Source: Candidatus Methylomirabilota bacterium (GTDB lineage: Bacteria > Methylomirabilota > Methylomirabilia > Methylomirabilales > JACPAU01). From it: a stretch of 6,634 nt of DNA. The notes beneath the pieces were generated by a model. The model was not told the DNA's origin. It made no database searches and saw only the letters and a program-made list of their open reading frames with translations. Location: positions 1 through 6,634 of the forward strand of contig JACPAU010000179.1 in NCBI GenBank assembly GCA_016180705.1, given 5' to 3'. A program made the translations under genes and the position numbers. Positions 5,446-6,634 of this stretch are shown piece after piece (position 1 is the first letter of the stretch; every line of letters starts with the position of its first letter).

Positions 5446-5742
5446 ATGCGAACCACGACGAATGGCTGGCGGGCGGTCGTCCTGACGGGCCTCCTCGTGC
5501 TGACGGGCGCGCTTCCGCTGGAGGCCGGACCGGAGGGGCGCCCGGAAGTTCCACCGGAAATGCGCCAGGAGTACCGGGAGCGGACGCGGGCGCTGCACGG
5601 AGAGTTCCGGAGCCGGCTGCGGAGCCTGAAGACCGAGTATCGGGCACGGCGCCAGGCCCTGCGGGCAGAGCTCCAGGCGCGCCATGGGATGCAGTCGCCG
5701 CAGGCGCCGCCCGGACCGTCGCCGGAGTCCCCGACGCCCTGA
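5446..5742 (+). CDS. Small exported protein with 11-residue helical repeats
   Basis: A 98-residue protein of no family I recognise. An N-terminal signal peptide is visible: a basic start (MRTTTNGWR), a hydrophobic core AVVLTGLLVLTGALPL, and a likely cut after A27 (LEA|GPEG). There is no lipobox cysteine. Residues 42-74 form three consecutive 11-residue repeats of the pattern E-(Y/F)-R-x-R-x-x-x-L-x-x (starting at 42, 53 and 64), with a partial fourth from E75. This hendecad pattern fits one long charged helix or a coiled coil. The C-terminal 17 residues are Pro/Ser rich. The protein is therefore predicted to be periplasmic or secreted, and very basic in its helix. The ATG follows GGAGGTGG (5435-5442). 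The stop lies 27 nt before a strong terminator, so this is the last gene of its transcript, perhaps shared with the hydratase 98 nt upstream. Confidence 0.72.
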   Translation: MRTTTNGWRAVVLTGLLVLTGALPLEAGPEGRPEVPPEMRQEYRERTRALHGEFRSRLRSLKTEYRARRQALRAELQARHGMQSPQAPPGPSPESPTP

Positions 5743-5769
5743 GCGCAGGCCTCTTCCGGGAGGGGTGAC

Positions 5770-5809
5770 GCCCCCGCGGGAACGCGCTCCCGCGGGGGCT
5801 CTTGTTTTC
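5770..5809 (+). terminator. Strong Rho-independent terminator
   Basis: A perfect 12-bp stem (GCCCCCGCGGGA at 5770-5781, TCCCGCGGGGGC at 5788-5799) with a 6-nt loop is followed directly by a T-rich tract (TCTTGTTTT). It lies just past the stop of the gene ending at 5742 and stops plus-strand transcription before the minus-strand gene that ends at 5833. Confidence 0.92.
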
Positions 5810-5832
5810 GTCCCCGACTGCGTCGGCGCGGC

Positions 5833-6255
5833 TCACGGCGTCGCGCCGAGTTGGAACCGCTCGACCGCCGCCCAGCGACCCGCCCGCGCGGAGAAGCCCA
5901 GGGCGCGGCGGCGGGTAAGCACGCTCGCCACCTCGCCGGCGATCTGGAACGCCTCCAGACCCTCTTCCTGGGGTACCGAAATCTCGTCTACCTGGCCGAG
6001 CAGGGCCGAGAACCCGATGGCCCGGCGGCTGGTCAGGACGACGGCCACGGCCCCGTCGGCGGCCGACTTCAGGACCTGTTCCCCCGAGTCCAGGCGGACG
6101 GCCGTCCAGGTCCCCGTCTGGCCGCTGAAGAAGAGCGCCTCCCGCCTGATGACATGCAGCAGGACGAGCGTCCGGAGGTCAGGCTCGGCGGCGGGCGCGA
6201 GGCCGGCGAGGAGGGGCAGCGCCGCCAGGGTGAGGGCCAGGCGCTGCAGGGTCAC
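5833..6255 (-). CDS. Exported protein with three 39-residue repeats
   Basis: A 140-residue protein not assignable to a known family. The N-terminus is a signal peptide (MTLQRLALTLAALPLLAGLA, probable cut after A22 or A23 in APAAEP). The mature part has three copies of a unit repeating at exactly 39 residues. The clearest part is VIRREALFFS at 35-44, LTSRRAIGFS at 74-83 and LTRRRALGFS at 113-122, each followed a few residues later by a Gly and a Trp or Val. Predicted strands on both sides (TWTAVRL, VAVVL, WAAVERF) suggest a beta-sheet repeat, perhaps propeller-blade-like, but three blades would be too few for a closed propeller. The GTG start overlaps the TGA stop of the upstream MetF-type gene (GTGA), so translation is probably coupled; GGGGGG lies just upstream as a poor ribosome binding site. 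Function is unknown; an envelope location is inferred from the signal peptide. Confidence 0.75.
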   Translation of the reverse strand: MTLQRLALTLAALPLLAGLAPAAEPDLRTLVLLHVIRREALFFSGQTGTWTAVRLDSGEQVLKSAADGAVAVVLTSRRAIGFSALLGQVDEISVPQEEGLEAFQIAGEVASVLTRRRALGFSARAGRWAAVERFQLGATP

Positions 6256-6634
6256 GCGCCCCCCGAGGTCAGGACGGCTAACGCCTCCTCGTAGCGGTTG
6301 AAGGGGGGGATTATGTAGACGCCGGCCGCGGTCTCCCGGACGACCGCGTACACCTCCCGGGCGATCCGCAGGCCCTCGGCCCGGGCCTCCGGCCCGGCCT
6401 GCTTCAAGAGGTCCTGGATCCGCTCCGGGACCACGATTCCCGGCACCTCGTTGTGCAGCCGGAGGGCCTGCTTGTGGGAAGCGAGCGGCCAGACCCCCAC
6501 GAGGATGGGGATGGGCGGCTTGCCGAGGAGCCGGAGAAAGTCGGTCCAGAGCTCGGGGGCGAAGAGCGGCTGGGTCATCGCGAAGTCGGCCCCGGCCGCC
6601 ACCTTCTGCTCGAAGCGCCGCAGTTCCGTCTCCA
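6252..6634 (-). CDS. metF: Methylenetetrahydrofolate reductase, C-terminal part (cut by window edge)
   Basis: The visible 126 residues are the C-terminal part of the flavoprotein barrel that reduces 5,10-methylenetetrahydrofolate to 5-methyltetrahydrofolate for methionine synthesis. They include GADFAMTQPLF, which corresponds to the family's GA..AITQ.FF strand. PIPILVGVWPLAS matches the PGI.P strand, and the VPGIVVPE segment and the terminal GVYIIPPFNRYEEALAVL close the barrel. The PPFNRYE ending is closer to MetF domains of the bifunctional homocysteine methyltransferase/MTHFR type than to E. coli MetF, so the full protein may be bifunctional; the N-terminal part is outside the window. The frame is open to the right edge. 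The TGA stop overlaps the GTG of the next gene by 4 nt. Confidence 0.85.
   Translation of the reverse strand, partial: ETELRRFEQKVAAGADFAMTQPLFAPELWTDFLRLLGKPPIPILVGVWPLASHKQALRLHNEVPGIVVPERIQDLLKQAGPEARAEGLRIAREVYAVVRETAAGVYIIPPFNRYEEALAVLTSGGA

Noticed and set aside
4562..5836. A 424-codon open frame on the minus strand over the hydratase and the small exported protein
   Set aside because: Its composition is Pro/Arg/Gly/Ala rich and without motifs, and it opposes two plus-strand genes with good ribosome binding sites. It also runs through the terminator at 5770-5809.

Overview
This is a very GC-rich bacterial window with G/C-ending codons, frequent GTG starts and short intergenic gaps on both strands. 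The gene mix (a single-fold bacterial histone, two radical SAM proteins, a MaoC-type hydratase, an alpha/beta hydrolase and a MetF-type reductase) fits an uncultured, environmental GC-rich lineage such as the Rokubacteria/NC10 (Methylomirabilota) group. That placement is inference from composition and protein style; no rRNA or other marker gene is present.

Layout. Positions 1-236 hold no convincing gene, but they carry tandem GC-rich stem-loops, a small AT-richer island and a hairpin just past the histone stop. At 237-428 (minus) is a 63-residue bacterial histone-fold protein with a strong ribosome binding site and its own promoter. Divergent from it at 571-1044 (plus) is a Cys/His-rich 157-residue unknown protein, followed 52 nt later by a 435-residue radical SAM protein with a non-standard CX8CX2C cluster motif (1097-2404). 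Convergent with that is a second radical SAM gene of the PflA-like COG1313 type (2480-3497, minus), broken by a frameshifting deletion at about 2822. It appears to have a leaderless promoter. Behind it on the same strand is an alpha/beta hydrolase (3579 to about 4505). A 215-nt divergent gap separates the hydrolase from a plus-strand MaoC-type enoyl-CoA hydratase carrying an extra N-terminal helical segment (4721-5347), and then a small secreted protein built of 11-residue repeats (5446-5742) that ends at a textbook intrinsic terminator (5770-5809). The right edge has two minus-strand genes overlapping by GTGA: the C-terminal part of a methylenetetrahydrofolate reductase (6252 to the window edge) and a secreted protein with three copies of a 39-residue repeat (5833-6255).

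How they fit together. The window looks mostly like a set of short independent transcription units rather than one pathway. The plausible functional pairs are the unknown Cys-rich protein with the CX8CX2C radical SAM protein, the hydratase with the divergent hydrolase (acyl-CoA or polyester metabolism, speculative), and MetF with the repeat protein (translationally coupled). I see no tRNA, rRNA, CRISPR array, transposase or attachment site. The features most worth following up are the bacterial histone, the CX8CX2C radical SAM pair, the helical-MaoC fusion, the two small exported repeat proteins and the recurring promoter words.
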